Shown here one piece after another: positions 47,665-56,784 of a DNA stretch of 64,000 bases. Position numbers and translations under genes: made by a program. The notes beneath the pieces are model-generated. The model saw only the letters and a program-made list of their open reading frames with translations, ran no database searches and was not told where the DNA came from. The DNA lies in contig CP070632.1 in assembly GCA_020356065.1 (NCBI GenBank), positions 620,490 to 684,489 of the forward strand, written 5' to 3'. Each line of letters starts with the position of its first letter. Position 1 is the first letter of the stretch. Source of the DNA: Nitrospiraceae bacterium. GTDB taxonomy: Bacteria > Nitrospirota > Thermodesulfovibrionia > UBA6902.

Positions 47665-48216
47665 TTATTTGATCCTTTTGGAAATGGCCTTAAACTCCGG
47701 TGTTCCCGCTTTTTCAAGCAGCTGAAACAGGGCGGTTTCCGTGCATGTGATAACAGCACCTGCATCACGCATGGTTTCTATAGCGGTCTTGAAGTCCTGT
47801 TTTTTTCTCGAGCAGACCGCATCACGTACAAGGTGAACAAAATATCCTTCCCTGAGAAGACTCAGACATGTCTGAAGAACACATATATGTGTTTCCATAC
47901 CCGTAATAATAATGTGTGTTTTTTTCAGCGATGCGATTTTATCCAGGAATCCTTCACCCCTGCAGCAGTCAAACGTGACTTTCTCCAGAGGTTCATACGA
48001 TGGAAGAACATCTTTGATTTCCGGAACAGTAGGTCCAAGCCCTTTTGGATACTGCTCAGTCAGTACAACAGGCACATTAATCAGTTTTGCAAGCTCGATC
48101 AGGTGGCCGCAGTTGTCATATACCTGGTCTCTTTTCTTCATCGCAGGGACCAGCTTCTCCTGAATGTCTATAACTGCAAGAGCAGCAGATTCCTTATGCA
48201 GAATAAATTTGTCCAT
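47665..48216 (-). CDS. Isochorismatase-family cysteine hydrolase (YcaC-like)
   Basis: 183 residues. The catalytic triad of the family is visible: Asp in LAVIDIQEKLVPAM (~16), Lys in PLEKVTFDC (~79) and Cys in METHICVLQTCL (~111). Relatives hydrolyse small amides or ester-like substrates; the substrate here is unknown. The start at 48216 has no Shine-Dalgarno and lies 8 bp after a large palindrome (48224-48277), which may affect its translation. acs lies upstream on the same strand. Confidence 0.87.
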   Translation of the reverse strand: MDKFILHKESAALAVIDIQEKLVPAMKKRDQVYDNCGHLIELAKLINVPVVLTEQYPKGLGPTVPEIKDVLPSYEPLEKVTFDCCRGEGFLDKIASLKKTHIIITGMETHICVLQTCLSLLREGYFVHLVRDAVCSRKKQDFKTAIETMRDAGAVITCTETALFQLLEKAGTPEFKAISKRIK

Positions 48217-48223
48217 AATTGTA

Positions 48224-48277
48224 TCAGAGGCTATCCTTCACCTCATGCCTGGGCATGTGGTGAAGGATAGCCTCTGA
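48224..48277 (-). promoter_or_regulatory. 54-nt near-perfect palindrome between acs and the hydrolase
   Basis: Nineteen perfect base pairs, one T-T mismatch, six more pairs and a 2-nt loop (arms start TCAGAGGCTATCC). No T-run follows on either strand. It sits between acs (ends 48306) and the hydrolase start (48216), so it may protect the 3' end of acs mRNA or hide the downstream start region. Confidence 0.6.
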
Positions 48278-48305
48278 GTAAGGGCAGCCATCAAGACTGC
48301 CAGTC

Positions 48306-50279
48306 TTATAATCTTTCTTTTACAAGGTTATCAACAACAGAAGGATCAGCAAGAGTCGAAGTGTCACCAAGTTCATCCACAGCTCCCTGTGCTATCTTCC
48401 TCAGGATTCGTCTCATGATCTTGCCGCTTCTGGTCTTTGGCAGACCGGGTGCAAACTGCATCTTGTCAGGAGTTGCAATAGGACCGATCTCTGTTCTGAT
48501 ATGTCCGATCAAAATTTTCTTCAGGTCATCGGACGGTTCCTTCCCTTCTTTCAGCGTGACATATACATAAATGCCCTCACCCTTAATGTCATGAGGGAAT
48601 CCAACAACAGCTGCTTCCGCAACAGCATCGTGACTGACGAGGGCTGATTCCACCTCGGCTGTGCCGAGCCTGTGTCCCGATATGTTGATGACGTCATCGA
48701 TTCTTCCCATGAGCCAGTAGTCACCATCCTTATCAATTCTTGCACCGTCTCCGGACATATAATGACCGGGGAACTGGGAGTAATAAACTTCCTTGACGCG
48801 CTTGTGCTCAGGATCGCCGTACGTACCCCGGAGCATGCCGGGCCATGGCTTTTCAATGAGCAGGTATCCGCCCTCATTAACACCGGCAGGAGAACCGTCC
48901 TGCTTTACAATCTTGGGAACAACACCGAAGAAGGGCCTGTTTGCAGAGCCCGGCTTCAGGGTCATAGCGCCCGGGAGCGGGGTAATGAGAATGCCTCCGG
49001 TCTCTGTCTGCCACCAGGTGTCCACAATCGGCAGTTTGCCCCTCCCGACGTGCGTGTGGTACCACATCCACGCTTCAGGATTAATGGGTTCACCCACTGA
49101 ACCAAGAAGTTTGAGCGAAGAGAGGTCATACTTCTTCGGCCACTCTTCTCCTGACCGCATAAGGGCCCTGATAACGGTAGGCGCGGTATAGATCTGGTTA
49201 ACCTGGTGCTTGTCGCATATGTCCCAGAAGCGCCCGGGATTCGGATAAGTGGGGACTCCCTCAAACATCAGGCTCGTTGCGCCATAGGAAAGGGGGCCGT
49301 ACACAATATAGCTGTGTCCCGTGACCCAGCCGATATCTGCCGTGCAGAACCATGTGTCTTCTTCATGGTAATCAAAAATATACTTGAATGTCTGGTTTGT
49401 ATACACCATATAGCCGCCGGTCGTGTGCAGAACGCCCTTGGGTTTTCCTGTTGACCCTGATGTGTAGAGAATGAAGAGGGGGTCTTCGGCATCCATCTGC
49501 TCCGGTTCGCATGTATTGGAGATGTCATCAGCAGCCATTTCTTCATGCCACCAGAGGTCTCGGCCCTGTTTCATTTCTGTGCCGTCAGTCCTGTTGACGA
49601 CGATCATCTTTTCAATGGTGGGGCACTCCTCAACGGCCAGGTCAGCGTTTGACTTCAGGGGAACGCTCTTGCCTCCCCTGACTCCATGATCAGCTGTAAT
49701 GACAATTTTTGCCTTGCAGTCCTGTATGCGGTCACGAAGGGCCTGGGCGCTGAATCCCCCGAAGACGATACTGTGTATGGCGCCGATACGGGCGCTGGCA
49801 AGCATTGCTATTGCGAGCTCGGGAATCATGGGAAGGTAAATGGATATTCTGTCTCCCTTTCCGACGCCGTTTTTCTTCAATACATTGGCAAAGCGGTTTA
49901 CTTCAAGGTGGAGCTGCCCATAGGTATATGTTTTGTATGATCCGTCGTCAGCCTCCCAGATAAGAGCTGCTTTATTTCTCCTGCCTTCTTCGAGATGACG
50001 GTCCAGACAGTTGACAGACGCGTTGAGCTTGCCGCCGACAAACCATTTGATTTCCGGTTTATGAAAGTCATATTCCAGGACCTTGTCCCATTTTTTATAC
50101 CATGATATGTTCTTTTCTGCTATATCACTCCAGAAACCTTCCGGGTCATCAACAGATTTTTTGTACATCTCTTCATACTGCTGAATACTGCCGATATGGG
50201 CCTTGCTGCTGAATTCCGCGGAAGGGGCAAAGGTTCTCTGTTCTGAGCTTAAGACTTGAATGGATTCTTTTTCAGACAT
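48306..50279 (-). CDS. acs: Acetyl-CoA synthetase
   Basis: Converts acetate, ATP and CoA into acetyl-CoA via acetyl-AMP, for growth on low acetate. 657 residues, full length. The P-loop is [17 protein letters not shown] and the acetate-pocket region is [17 protein letters not shown]. The hinge [20 protein letters not shown] is followed by the C-terminal acetylation site [11 protein letters not shown], whose Lys is the usual control point. ATG 50279 has AGGAGG 8 nt upstream. Sigma-54 promoter elements and paired operator boxes lie in the 333-bp upstream region shared with the DUF294 gene. Confidence 0.97.
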   Translation of the reverse strand: MSEKESIQVLSSEQRTFAPSAEFSSKAHIGSIQQYEEMYKKSVDDPEGFWSDIAEKNISWYKKWDKVLEYDFHKPEIKWFVGGKLNASVNCLDRHLEEGRRNKAALIWEADDGSYKTYTYGQLHLEVNRFANVLKKNGVGKGDRISIYLPMIPELAIAMLASARIGAIHSIVFGGFSAQALRDRIQDCKAKIVITADHGVRGGKSVPLKSNADLAVEECPTIEKMIVVNRTDGTEMKQGRDLWWHEEMAADDISNTCEPEQMDAEDPLFILYTSGSTGKPKGVLHTTGGYMVYTNQTFKYIFDYHEEDTWFCTADIGWVTGHSYIVYGPLSYGATSLMFEGVPTYPNPGRFWDICDKHQVNQIYTAPTVIRALMRSGEEWPKKYDLSSLKLLGSVGEPINPEAWMWYHTHVGRGKLPIVDTWWQTETGGILITPLPGAMTLKPGSANRPFFGVVPKIVKQDGSPAGVNEGGYLLIEKPWPGMLRGTYGDPEHKRVKEVYYSQFPGHYMSGDGARIDKDGDYWLMGRIDDVINISGHRLGTAEVESALVSHDAVAEAAVVGFPHDIKGEGIYVYVTLKEGKEPSDDLKKILIGHIRTEIGPIATPDKMQFAPGLPKTRSGKIMRRILRKIAQGAVDELGDTSTLADPSVVDNLVKERL

Positions 50280-50341
50280 ATGGACTTCCTCCTATTCATT
50301 AATATTTGTATTGTATTAATAAGATGACAGACCGGTTAAGT

Positions 50342-50357
50342 TGGAACATTTTTTGCA
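50342..50357 (+). promoter_or_regulatory. Candidate sigma-54 promoter towards the DUF294 gene
   Basis: TGGAAC-N5-TTGCA: GG and GC are exactly 10 bp apart and 10 of 11 consensus positions match. It is about 255 bp before the ATG at 50613. It overlaps the opposite-strand acs promoter through a shared TTGCAA palindrome. Confidence 0.5.
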
Positions 50358-50369
50358 AAAACAATGCCT
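50354..50369 (-). promoter_or_regulatory. Candidate sigma-54 promoter of acs
   Basis: On the minus strand AGGCAT-N5-TTGCA, with GG-N10-GC spacing intact, 9 of 11 consensus positions. The predicted start is near 50343, giving a ~64-nt leader to acs. Paired GTTAC-type boxes lie 110-160 bp upstream. Confidence 0.6.
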
Positions 50370-50462
50370 GTAAAGGTTATTCATATTAAGTCATGATGGT
50401 ATAAAAAACAACAGGTTAATAATATCACCAATGAACTGTTATTGCATAACAATAATGTGTAT

Positions 50463-50507
50463 GTTACAAATTGTAAAGCGTCCGGACAAAGCGCTACATA
50501 AAGTAAC
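50463..50507. promoter_or_regulatory. Paired enhancer-like boxes upstream of acs
   Basis: Box 1: GTTAC-AAATT-GTAAA (50463-50477). Box 2: GCTAC-ATAAA-GTAAC (50493-50507). They are 30 bp apart (about three helical turns) and centred roughly 127 and 157 bp upstream of the predicted acs start. The same paired boxes stand before the sigma-54 promoter at 58722. A further imperfect palindrome TGTTAT-TGC-ATAACA lies at 50437-50451. Confidence 0.55.
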
Positions 50508-50612
50508 ATTAAAATGTAATGATCAATCCATTAATGAATAGTTACCGTATCTTAAACATTTACATTCAGGTACAATGGATTGACGGGTTAAAGCATTCAG
50601 GAGTGGTCTGGC

Positions 50613-52130
50613 ATGGCGGATAAAACAGAACATCTCATAGAAGAAAATAACATTCTTCAGGAAAGCAGTGTTTTATTTAAGATCTCCTCGTTTAGTTACA
50701 GTGAAAACATTGGGCATCTCATGAACAGGGATTTGTTTCTTTGCAGCCCGGAAGACAACGTACAGTTTGTGGCAAAAGAAATGGCCGGCAGGGGGATCTC
50801 GTCTGTGATAGCTACGGACAGTGAAGGTGCACCTGTAGGAATAGTGACCGAAAGGGACATGGTCCGAAAGGTTGTTGCAGACGGTGAAGTATGTGATATA
50901 GGGAAAAAAATCTCCGAGATCATGACATCAGATCCTGTATGCCTGTCTCCTGCTGATTCCCTGTTTGATGCACTTTATGCCTTTTCCTCCAATAATATAA
51001 AGCACCTTCCAGTGGTCAGGGACAGTAAAGTGTTAGGTATTGTCTCACTGAGGCAGATCATGAAACTGCGGTACTCTGAGCCATTTGTGCTGATTGGAGA
51101 ACTTGAGCAGGCCCGGTCCCTGGCGGAATATAAAAAAATTCGGGAGGACCTGATTGACCTGGTACATGAAAAACTGTCATCACGGGTTGATCCGGTTGAT
51201 GTGGTGAATATGCTTTCGCTTATAAATTTCCATATACACAAGAAATTATTAATCAGCGTGATTGATGAACAGAAGAGCCGGCCGCCTGTTGACTACTGCT
51301 TTTTTGTCACCGGAAGTCATGGAAGAAGAGAGAACCTTCTCTTTCCCGACCAGGACTTTTGTGTGATTACAGAAGATTATGACGAAAGCAGACGGCAGGA
51401 GATCGACACATACTTTGAGAAGGTGTCACAGGAATTTTCAACTGCGCTGAATGATGTGGGATTTGACTTCTGTCCCGGTAATGTCATGGGTCAGAACCCT
51501 GAATGGCGAAAGCCGCTGTCTCAGTGGAAGCGGTTTATATGGGAGGTATTTAACAGGGAAGGTCCATACACAATAAGATACATGACCCTGATTTTTGATT
51601 CTGCTCTTCTGTATGGCAATGAGATGCTTTTTAGTCAGTATGTAGATCATGCATTCGATGGTCTTTCCAAAAACAATAATGTGCTCAGGCAGATGCATGA
51701 TGAGGAAGCAGGGCGGCATAAAGTACCCCTTGGAATTTTTCATACATTTGTCACAGAGAAAGATAAAGAACATAAAAAAGAGATCGATATGAAGAAAAGC
51801 GGTCTCATCTTTCTGATCGAATCAGCGCGCATACTTGCACTGAAACACGGGATCAGGGAGACCTCAACCCTTGCAAGGCTTAAGGCCCTGGTGAGAAAGG
51901 CAGTCATTCACAGCGATGATTCAGAATATTTTGAAAACGCCTACCGGGTCATTCTTCACCATACCCTGATGGCCCAGACCGACAACTACCTTCATAAAGG
52001 GACGGCTGATTACTATCTTAATCCGTACGAGCTTTCCGAAAGGAGCCAGGAAATGCTGAAGCAGGCATTCAAGGCCATATCAAGGCTTCAGGAACTGGTT
52101 GGAAGTGATTTCGGTGAGCTGATTCTGTGA
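50613..52130 (+). CDS. CBS-domain and DUF294 nucleotidyltransferase-like protein
   Basis: 505 residues. CBS pair at about 30-155 (YSENIGHLMNRDLFLCSPED, VGIVTERDMVRKV, LPVVRDSKVLGIVSLRQIMK), typical adenylate sensors. Then a GlnD-like nucleotidyltransferase domain with an intact site, GSHGRRENLLFPDQDF (from ~231), and the DUF294 C-terminal helical domain. DUF294 proteins accompany acs/actP in many proteobacteria; their target is not established. AGGAG lies about 9 nt before the ATG. Divergent from acs across the operator region, hence likely co-regulated. Confidence 0.88.
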   Translation: MADKTEHLIEENNILQESSVLFKISSFSYSENIGHLMNRDLFLCSPEDNVQFVAKEMAGRGISSVIATDSEGAPVGIVTERDMVRKVVADGEVCDIGKKISEIMTSDPVCLSPADSLFDALYAFSSNNIKHLPVVRDSKVLGIVSLRQIMKLRYSEPFVLIGELEQARSLAEYKKIREDLIDLVHEKLSSRVDPVDVVNMLSLINFHIHKKLLISVIDEQKSRPPVDYCFFVTGSHGRRENLLFPDQDFCVITEDYDESRRQEIDTYFEKVSQEFSTALNDVGFDFCPGNVMGQNPEWRKPLSQWKRFIWEVFNREGPYTIRYMTLIFDSALLYGNEMLFSQYVDHAFDGLSKNNNVLRQMHDEEAGRHKVPLGIFHTFVTEKDKEHKKEIDMKKSGLIFLIESARILALKHGIRETSTLARLKALVRKAVIHSDDSEYFENAYRVILHHTLMAQTDNYLHKGTADYYLNPYELSERSQEMLKQAFKAISRLQELVGSDFGELIL

Positions 52131-52172
52131 TCAGGTCAAAGATGAAGGGGAGGACACTGAAACGTCAGCCCT

Positions 52173-52883
52173 TTATCTATCTGCATGTCCCAGTCTTTTC
52201 TTCCTGTTCTGCTCATATCGAAGTTGTAATATTTCAACAAAAAGCGCAAACCCCATGGGTAAATAAATATATGCTTTTGGGATATGCTTGTGCATTCCTT
52301 CCATGAATATTGTAATGCCAATAGTGATGAGAAATGAAAGTGCGAGTATCTTAAGCGATGGTCTTTGTAAAATGAAATCCCCGACAGGTTTAGCGAATAT
52401 CAGAATTGCCAGGAATGATACGATAACCGATGTAATGATTATCCAGATTTTATCTGTTAAGCCGATTGCTGTAATAACCGAATCTACTGAAAATACGATG
52501 TCCAATAAAACGATTTGAGTAACGACGCTGAAAAAAGATTTGTAACCGGCATTATCTGAGAGGTTCAGTTCGTGCTTCAGTTCTATGGTGTTATGAATTT
52601 CTCTTACGGCCTTCCATAAAAGAAACATCCCTCCCGCAAGAAGGATCATATCCCGGACTGAAAATGAAAATACGATGTTATTTGTATAATTAGCGAGCTT
52701 TAGCAGGATTATAAGCATCAGAATTCTTGCAATGAGGGCCATTGCCAATCCGAATACTCTTGCCTTGTTTCTTTGTGACTCCGACAGTCTCTCGACAAAT
52801 ATGGAGATGACAAGTATGTTATCAACACCGAGTACCAGTTCTAGGGAAATGAGTAGTGATAATAATGCAATTGAATCAGCCAT
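52173..52883 (-). CDS. TerC-family integral membrane protein
   Basis: 236 residues, seven to eight helices. The two inverted halves show LISLELVLGVDNILVISIF and IVLLDIVFSVDSVITAIGL, whose acidic residues probably bind a cation. TerC relatives include tellurite-resistance proteins and manganese exporters that metallate secreted proteins; its role here is open. Convergent with the DUF294 gene; TPR gene upstream on the same strand. Confidence 0.9.
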   Translation of the reverse strand: MADSIALLSLLISLELVLGVDNILVISIFVERLSESQRNKARVFGLAMALIARILMLIILLKLANYTNNIVFSFSVRDMILLAGGMFLLWKAVREIHNTIELKHELNLSDNAGYKSFFSVVTQIVLLDIVFSVDSVITAIGLTDKIWIIITSVIVSFLAILIFAKPVGDFILQRPSLKILALSFLITIGITIFMEGMHKHIPKAYIYLPMGFALFVEILQLRYEQNRKKRLGHADR

Positions 52884-53007
52884 AATTAATAATAACTGAG
52901 GTCAGGGCTTTAAAGTGCTAATTTCTTTTTATTATGAAGAAGCAGATTCCGGACAATCCGGAATGCTATTACATTTAAATGGAATGGCAAAAAATGGATT
53001 ATGAATA

Positions 53008-53050
53008 ATGTATAAGAAGTAACAATCAACGTTTGTTACTTCTTATACAT
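53008..53050 (-). terminator. 18-bp perfect hairpin overlapping the TPR gene stop
   Basis: Arms 53008-53025 and 53033-53050 (ATGTATAAGAAGTAACAA and its complement) with a 7-nt loop. The upstream arm encodes the last codons and stop of the TPR gene. The sequence after it is AT-rich without a clean T-run, so it may end or stabilise the transcript. Confidence 0.5.
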
Positions 53051-53605
53051 TCTCTGCTGCTCATCCAGTTCAGGGACCCTTAACAGACGTTCTGCTTCCG
53101 GTTTCTTTAATTCAGCTTCGATATACACAGCCCTGTCAGCAATTGTGGGCGGTCGTTCAGACACATTATGCAGGAACCTCCAGAGGTATCCCGGCCCTTC
53201 GGTGAGTTCCGGGTTTAACGTAATGGCCTTTTTATAGTCAGTGACAGCTTCTTCATAATTGCCTGTCCTGTCATTCAGTATTCCCCTGTTGGCATAGGCC
53301 TGTGCAAAATCGGCATCAAGTTCTATGGCCTTATCAAAAGACGGTCTGGAATCCTCCAGCGCACCCATCTGCATCAGAGTAATTGCCCTGCCGAGATGTG
53401 CCTCTTTATAGTCCGGATATTGCGCCAATACATCATCAAACGTACGCAGTGCCTCCTCATAATTACCGTCTTCAAGGTGTTTGTTTGCAAGTCTGTAGGT
53501 GTTCTCCCCGGGGGTATTTTCAATACGGTTGTATTGAAAGAAAAAGTAGGCGAATGCAAACAGAATTGTAAGCCCTATAACAGCGGTCGTTGTATTTTTA
53601 TTCAT
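53036..53605 (-). CDS. Membrane-anchored TPR protein
   Basis: 189 residues. An N-terminal membrane helix (TAVIGLTILFAFAYFFFQY) and then at least two full TPR units (YEEALRTFDDVLAQYPDYKE, FAQAYANRGILNDRTGNYEE) plus a C-terminal helical tail. It would lie outside the inner membrane. ATG overlaps the stop of the preceding small membrane protein by 4 bp (ATGA), so the two are translated together. Function unknown; probably an assembly or binding factor linked with that small protein. Confidence 0.8.
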   Translation of the reverse strand: MNKNTTTAVIGLTILFAFAYFFFQYNRIENTPGENTYRLANKHLEDGNYEEALRTFDDVLAQYPDYKEAHLGRAITLMQMGALEDSRPSFDKAIELDADFAQAYANRGILNDRTGNYEEAVTDYKKAITLNPELTEGPGYLWRFLHNVSERPPTIADRAVYIEAELKKPEAERLLRVPELDEQQRMYKK

Positions 53606-53844
53606 CTGTAATATTTACCCATGAGTACCCCATTGAACAGGAGGGCAAACGATAAGACAATAACAGCTGTTATTGGTTTGGTCCTCTTTTCAAGGTCCTC
53701 TCTTTCTTCTATGGTCAGGTCTCTTTTAAGTTTGCGCTCTGCCTTTCTGACGCGTTGCACAAAAATCAGTTTCTTTGTCGGTTTGAATAAAATAATGGCG
53801 AGGAATATGGATGATATCCAGTACCAGGCAGTGGTTGCGTCCAA
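53602..53844 (-). CDS. Small two-helix membrane protein, unknown
   Basis: 80 residues. Helix 1 at about residues 5-22 (WYWISSIFLAIILFKPT), a basic-acidic cytoplasmic-type loop (RKAERKLKRDLTIEEREDLE) and helix 2 at about 56-75. No family is recognised; it is not clearly a DUF485 protein, though that family often accompanies ActP. TTG start supported by GGGAGG about 9 nt upstream. It lies 180 bp beyond the symporter, after a terminator, and is coupled to the TPR gene. Confidence 0.68.
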   Translation of the reverse strand: MDATTAWYWISSIFLAIILFKPTKKLIFVQRVRKAERKLKRDLTIEEREDLEKRTKPITAVIVLSFALLFNGVLMGKYYR

Positions 53845-53972
53845 CCCTGATGTCCTCCCTTCAAGCTAATGTTCCGGTTTTTGCAATTGTCAACTTTATT
53901 ATGGATACACGTGACGATAACGTCGGACTGACACTCAGCGCCAACACTTCATTATAGCGATTGATGAGAATT

Positions 53973-54006
53973 AAAAAAAGGGGGAGAGAAATCCCTCCCC
54001 CCTTTT
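53973..54006 (-). terminator. Intrinsic terminator after the SSS symporter gene
   Basis: On the minus strand GGGGGGAG pairs with CTCCCCC around an A/T loop, followed by seven T. It begins about 18 bp after the symporter stop and separates it from the small membrane protein gene. Confidence 0.88.
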
Positions 54007-54023
54007 CAGAGAATTAACCCGTA

Positions 54024-55976
54024 TTAAGGTTTATCCACGTCAAGACGTGCTTTTCGAGCGTCACCAATGTCTTCAACAAGAACTTCGATCTCTTTTTCCG
54101 GAATGGTCGACATGTTCATCTTATAGGCGAGGAACCACATCATACCGACACCAAGCGCCCACCAGATGATCTGCCATGCCCAGATCGAGGGCATACCAAA
54201 CGTCCATGTTGATGAGTCTGTGGGATTGCCGAAAAGTGTATTTCCCAATACAGCTCCGGGACCCTGTGCAAAGAGAAACCACACAAGTACGATGATCCAG
54301 GCAAGAGGGACAAGGCTCTTCTTGTCAGCAGGAATGCCTGCATGCTCCTGCAGATAATCATGGAATTTCTGCCTGTGAGCACGGGACTCTGAGTCCTGTG
54401 TGACTGCAGAGACAAGAATTGCTATGCCGAAATTGAAAATAATACCCCATCCGGCTGAGTGCAGGGTCCAGGGCCAGCGTCCCCATGCGGTTATGCCGAA
54501 CCATGTTGTTCCGATCGTTTCCGTACAGGTGACCGCAACGAGACCTGCAATGAGTCCGAGGGTTATCCCCCGCCTTGTGAGAAACGGCCAGTAGCAGATG
54601 CCGATCAGGGCGGGCCACATCTGAAACCCATAGGCAACAGCAAGACCACCCAGCAGCACGAGCGCGTCTTTTGACGTTGTGGCAACGATAAGGGCAGAAC
54701 CAACAATGATACCGACACCGATTCTTCCAAACAGTTTCTGGGTTGCGTGAGATGCTTCCTTGTTCAGGAAGTTCTTGTAAAGGTCCCGTGTTAGCATGCC
54801 GCCTGCTGTAGACATGTATGCTGCACCGGTTGACTGCATTGCTGCAAGGGCACAGACTGCTAAAAGGCCTACGAGCCATGGAGCGGTGTCAGACATGAGG
54901 TTGATCAGGGCCGGAACTATCATACCCTGCTTACCCTCCATTTCCATAATATCTTTGCCTAACTGCAGTTTGTCCACAGCAAAGCCGGCTTCCAGCATCT
55001 GTGTGTCAGCACCGATCAGGTGACCGGAAAATGCCTGCATGGCGGTAAAGAAAATCAGGATTCCGCCGATACCGAATGAAGATGCCCAAACCTGCTGGGG
55101 GGCAAAAGGTTTTGGGTTCTTGTTTGAGAAGGACCACATTGAGAATGCGGGTGAGGACTGGATTCCCATTAGGGCAAAGGCATAGGTAAGGATCATCATG
55201 CCTGTCCAGGCACCGCCCACGGCCTTTGGCCCGGATGGGACGAACTGGATTACCCCGGGAATGGCGATATAATGGCTGTATCCATCTGCTGTGAGTTTTG
55301 TATCCAAGGTTGTGAGGTTGGCAATGCCCTGGTTCAGTGCTGTCCAGCCTCCTGCGGCATTAATGCCGATGATACCTATGATAACGATACCACCGGCAAG
55401 AAGTATACACTGAACCGTGTCAACGTAGGCAACAGCACGCAGACCACCGGATGCAACATAGATAAAAACAACTGCAGACAGCATCCACATTCCTGCTTCA
55501 ACAGAGAACATACCGTTTGTCAGAACATTGAATAGGAAACCGGATGCTCTGAGCTGTACTCCGAGATACGGGATGGAGAAAACCAGGGCAACAACAACGG
55601 TCAGGACCCTGATCGCATCTGATTTAAAGTAATCATGGAACATCTCCCCCGGAGTAACATATCCGAAGCGTTTGCCGAGTATCCACTGTCTCTTCAGAAA
55701 TATAACACCTGTAAACGGGATGGTGATAGCATAAAACGACGCGTATGCATACTGAAAACCATCCCGATACAGCAGCCCCGGATGTCCCATGAATGTCCAT
55801 CCGGAGAAAGACGTTGCCGTTGCAGCAAGCACGAATACCCAGATAGGGATTGCGCGTCCTGCAATGAAATAGTCTGAAGCGGTCTTGGACATCCTTGCAC
55901 CCTTGATACCCCAGAAAATACAGTAGGCCCAGTAGGCCAGAACAAAAATGAATAACCACATTACACTTGCTTGCAC
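54024..55976 (-). CDS. Sodium:solute symporter (SSS family), acetate/monocarboxylate candidate
   Basis: 650 residues with about 13-14 membrane helices of the LeuT fold. Typical segments: FVLAATATSFSGWTFMGHPG near the substrate/sodium site, TVQCILLAGGIVIIGIIG and VCALAAMQSTGAAYMSTAGG. It is longer than ActP, with an extra C-terminal helix and a charged tail. GTG start with GGGGGT upstream. Context (acs, DUF294, exonuclease, CrbS-like kinase) points to acetate or a related short carboxylate, as in the Pseudomonas/Vibrio clusters; substrate is inferred, not shown. Confidence 0.85.
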   Translation of the reverse strand: MQASVMWLFIFVLAYWAYCIFWGIKGARMSKTASDYFIAGRAIPIWVFVLAATATSFSGWTFMGHPGLLYRDGFQYAYASFYAITIPFTGVIFLKRQWILGKRFGYVTPGEMFHDYFKSDAIRVLTVVVALVFSIPYLGVQLRASGFLFNVLTNGMFSVEAGMWMLSAVVFIYVASGGLRAVAYVDTVQCILLAGGIVIIGIIGINAAGGWTALNQGIANLTTLDTKLTADGYSHYIAIPGVIQFVPSGPKAVGGAWTGMMILTYAFALMGIQSSPAFSMWSFSNKNPKPFAPQQVWASSFGIGGILIFFTAMQAFSGHLIGADTQMLEAGFAVDKLQLGKDIMEMEGKQGMIVPALINLMSDTAPWLVGLLAVCALAAMQSTGAAYMSTAGGMLTRDLYKNFLNKEASHATQKLFGRIGVGIIVGSALIVATTSKDALVLLGGLAVAYGFQMWPALIGICYWPFLTRRGITLGLIAGLVAVTCTETIGTTWFGITAWGRWPWTLHSAGWGIIFNFGIAILVSAVTQDSESRAHRQKFHDYLQEHAGIPADKKSLVPLAWIIVLVWFLFAQGPGAVLGNTLFGNPTDSSTWTFGMPSIWAWQIIWWALGVGMMWFLAYKMNMSTIPEKEIEVLVEDIGDARKARLDVDKP

Positions 55977-56076
55977 TAAACTTACCCCCTTTCAGATCAA
56001 TGTCCAGATTGGACGTTAACAATATGGTTTTTTAAAAGAATGCTGTATCACCTCCTTTTTTGATTGATTGGCATAA

Positions 56077-56784
56077 TTATGCCCTGGCAATATCCAGTAA
56101 GTCATTTAAAGTCCTTATTCCTTCAGGCCTTAGAAAGTGTAAAAACTTCTGCAGCAGCTGGGCTGTTATAAACGCATCATTTAATGCATTATGTGCGGTG
56201 TACACAGAAATGCCATATTTCTGAGATATTGAAAAAAGGTCTGTCTTGCCTGAAGCACCTCTGTAATGCCTCTTAAACTCCCCTCCATGCTTATACAGCC
56301 AGTCATGAAGAAAATGTGTATCTACAGCCGGGTTAGTCAACCTGCCTTTATTCAGTTTTTTCAGTGATGCATTTATAAAATCAATATCGATGTTGATAAA
56401 ATGCCCCACAAGAACAGAATCAGTTATAAACTCAAGAAAGTCAGGGAGGACTGTCTCCATGCTCTCCTTTTTTTCAAGTTCTCCGGGGGTTATGCCGTGT
56501 ATTTCAACGCTCTTTCTCGACATATCTCCTTCCGGTTTGAGAAGCCTGTAAAATTCCCTGCTCACATGAATTTTAGAACCGGACATTTTTATCGCGCCGA
56601 TAGATACAATAAAATCTTTCTTAGGGTCCAGCCCGCTCAGTTCAGTATCAAATACAACAAACGGGATCTCACTTAAAGGTGTCTCTTTTCTGACAGAACC
56701 TGACCATTTTTTTGCATCACTGCCGCCCTTTTCACATTTTGTAAGACCGGTAACTTTATGCATACAAGTTGAAATAATTCCCAT
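56077..56784 (-). CDS. DEDDh 3'-5' exonuclease (DnaQ-like)
   Basis: About 235 residues. DEDDh residues are visible: DTE in VVFDTELSGLDPKKDF (~43), Asp in VGHFINIDIDFI and the HNALNDAFITA His-Asp pair near the C-terminus. The ~35-residue N-terminal extension is basic and Cys-containing. ATG 56784 overlaps the DUF294 stop (TGATG), so the start one codon upstream (GTG 56787) is less likely. Such exonucleases recur in acs/actP-DUF294 clusters; whether the substrate is RNA, DNA or a nucleotide signal is unknown. Confidence 0.9.
   Translation of the reverse strand: MGIISTCMHKVTGLTKCEKGGSDAKKWSGSVRKETPLSEIPFVVFDTELSGLDPKKDFIVSIGAIKMSGSKIHVSREFYRLLKPEGDMSRKSVEIHGITPGELEKKESMETVLPDFLEFITDSVLVGHFINIDIDFINASLKKLNKGRLTNPAVDTHFLHDWLYKHGGEFKRHYRGASGKTDLFSISQKYGISVYTAHNALNDAFITAQLLQKFLHFLRPEGIRTLNDLLDIARA

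Noticed and set aside
53884-53895. TTGACA-like -35 (minus strand) before the small membrane protein gene at 53602
   Set aside because: No acceptable -10 at 16-18 bp was found.
56040-56076. A strong AGGAGGTGATACAGC on the minus strand resembling a ribosome site and a GG-N10-GC pair
   Set aside because: The frame after it stops within 12 codons, and the -24/-12 match is poor outside the GG and GC.
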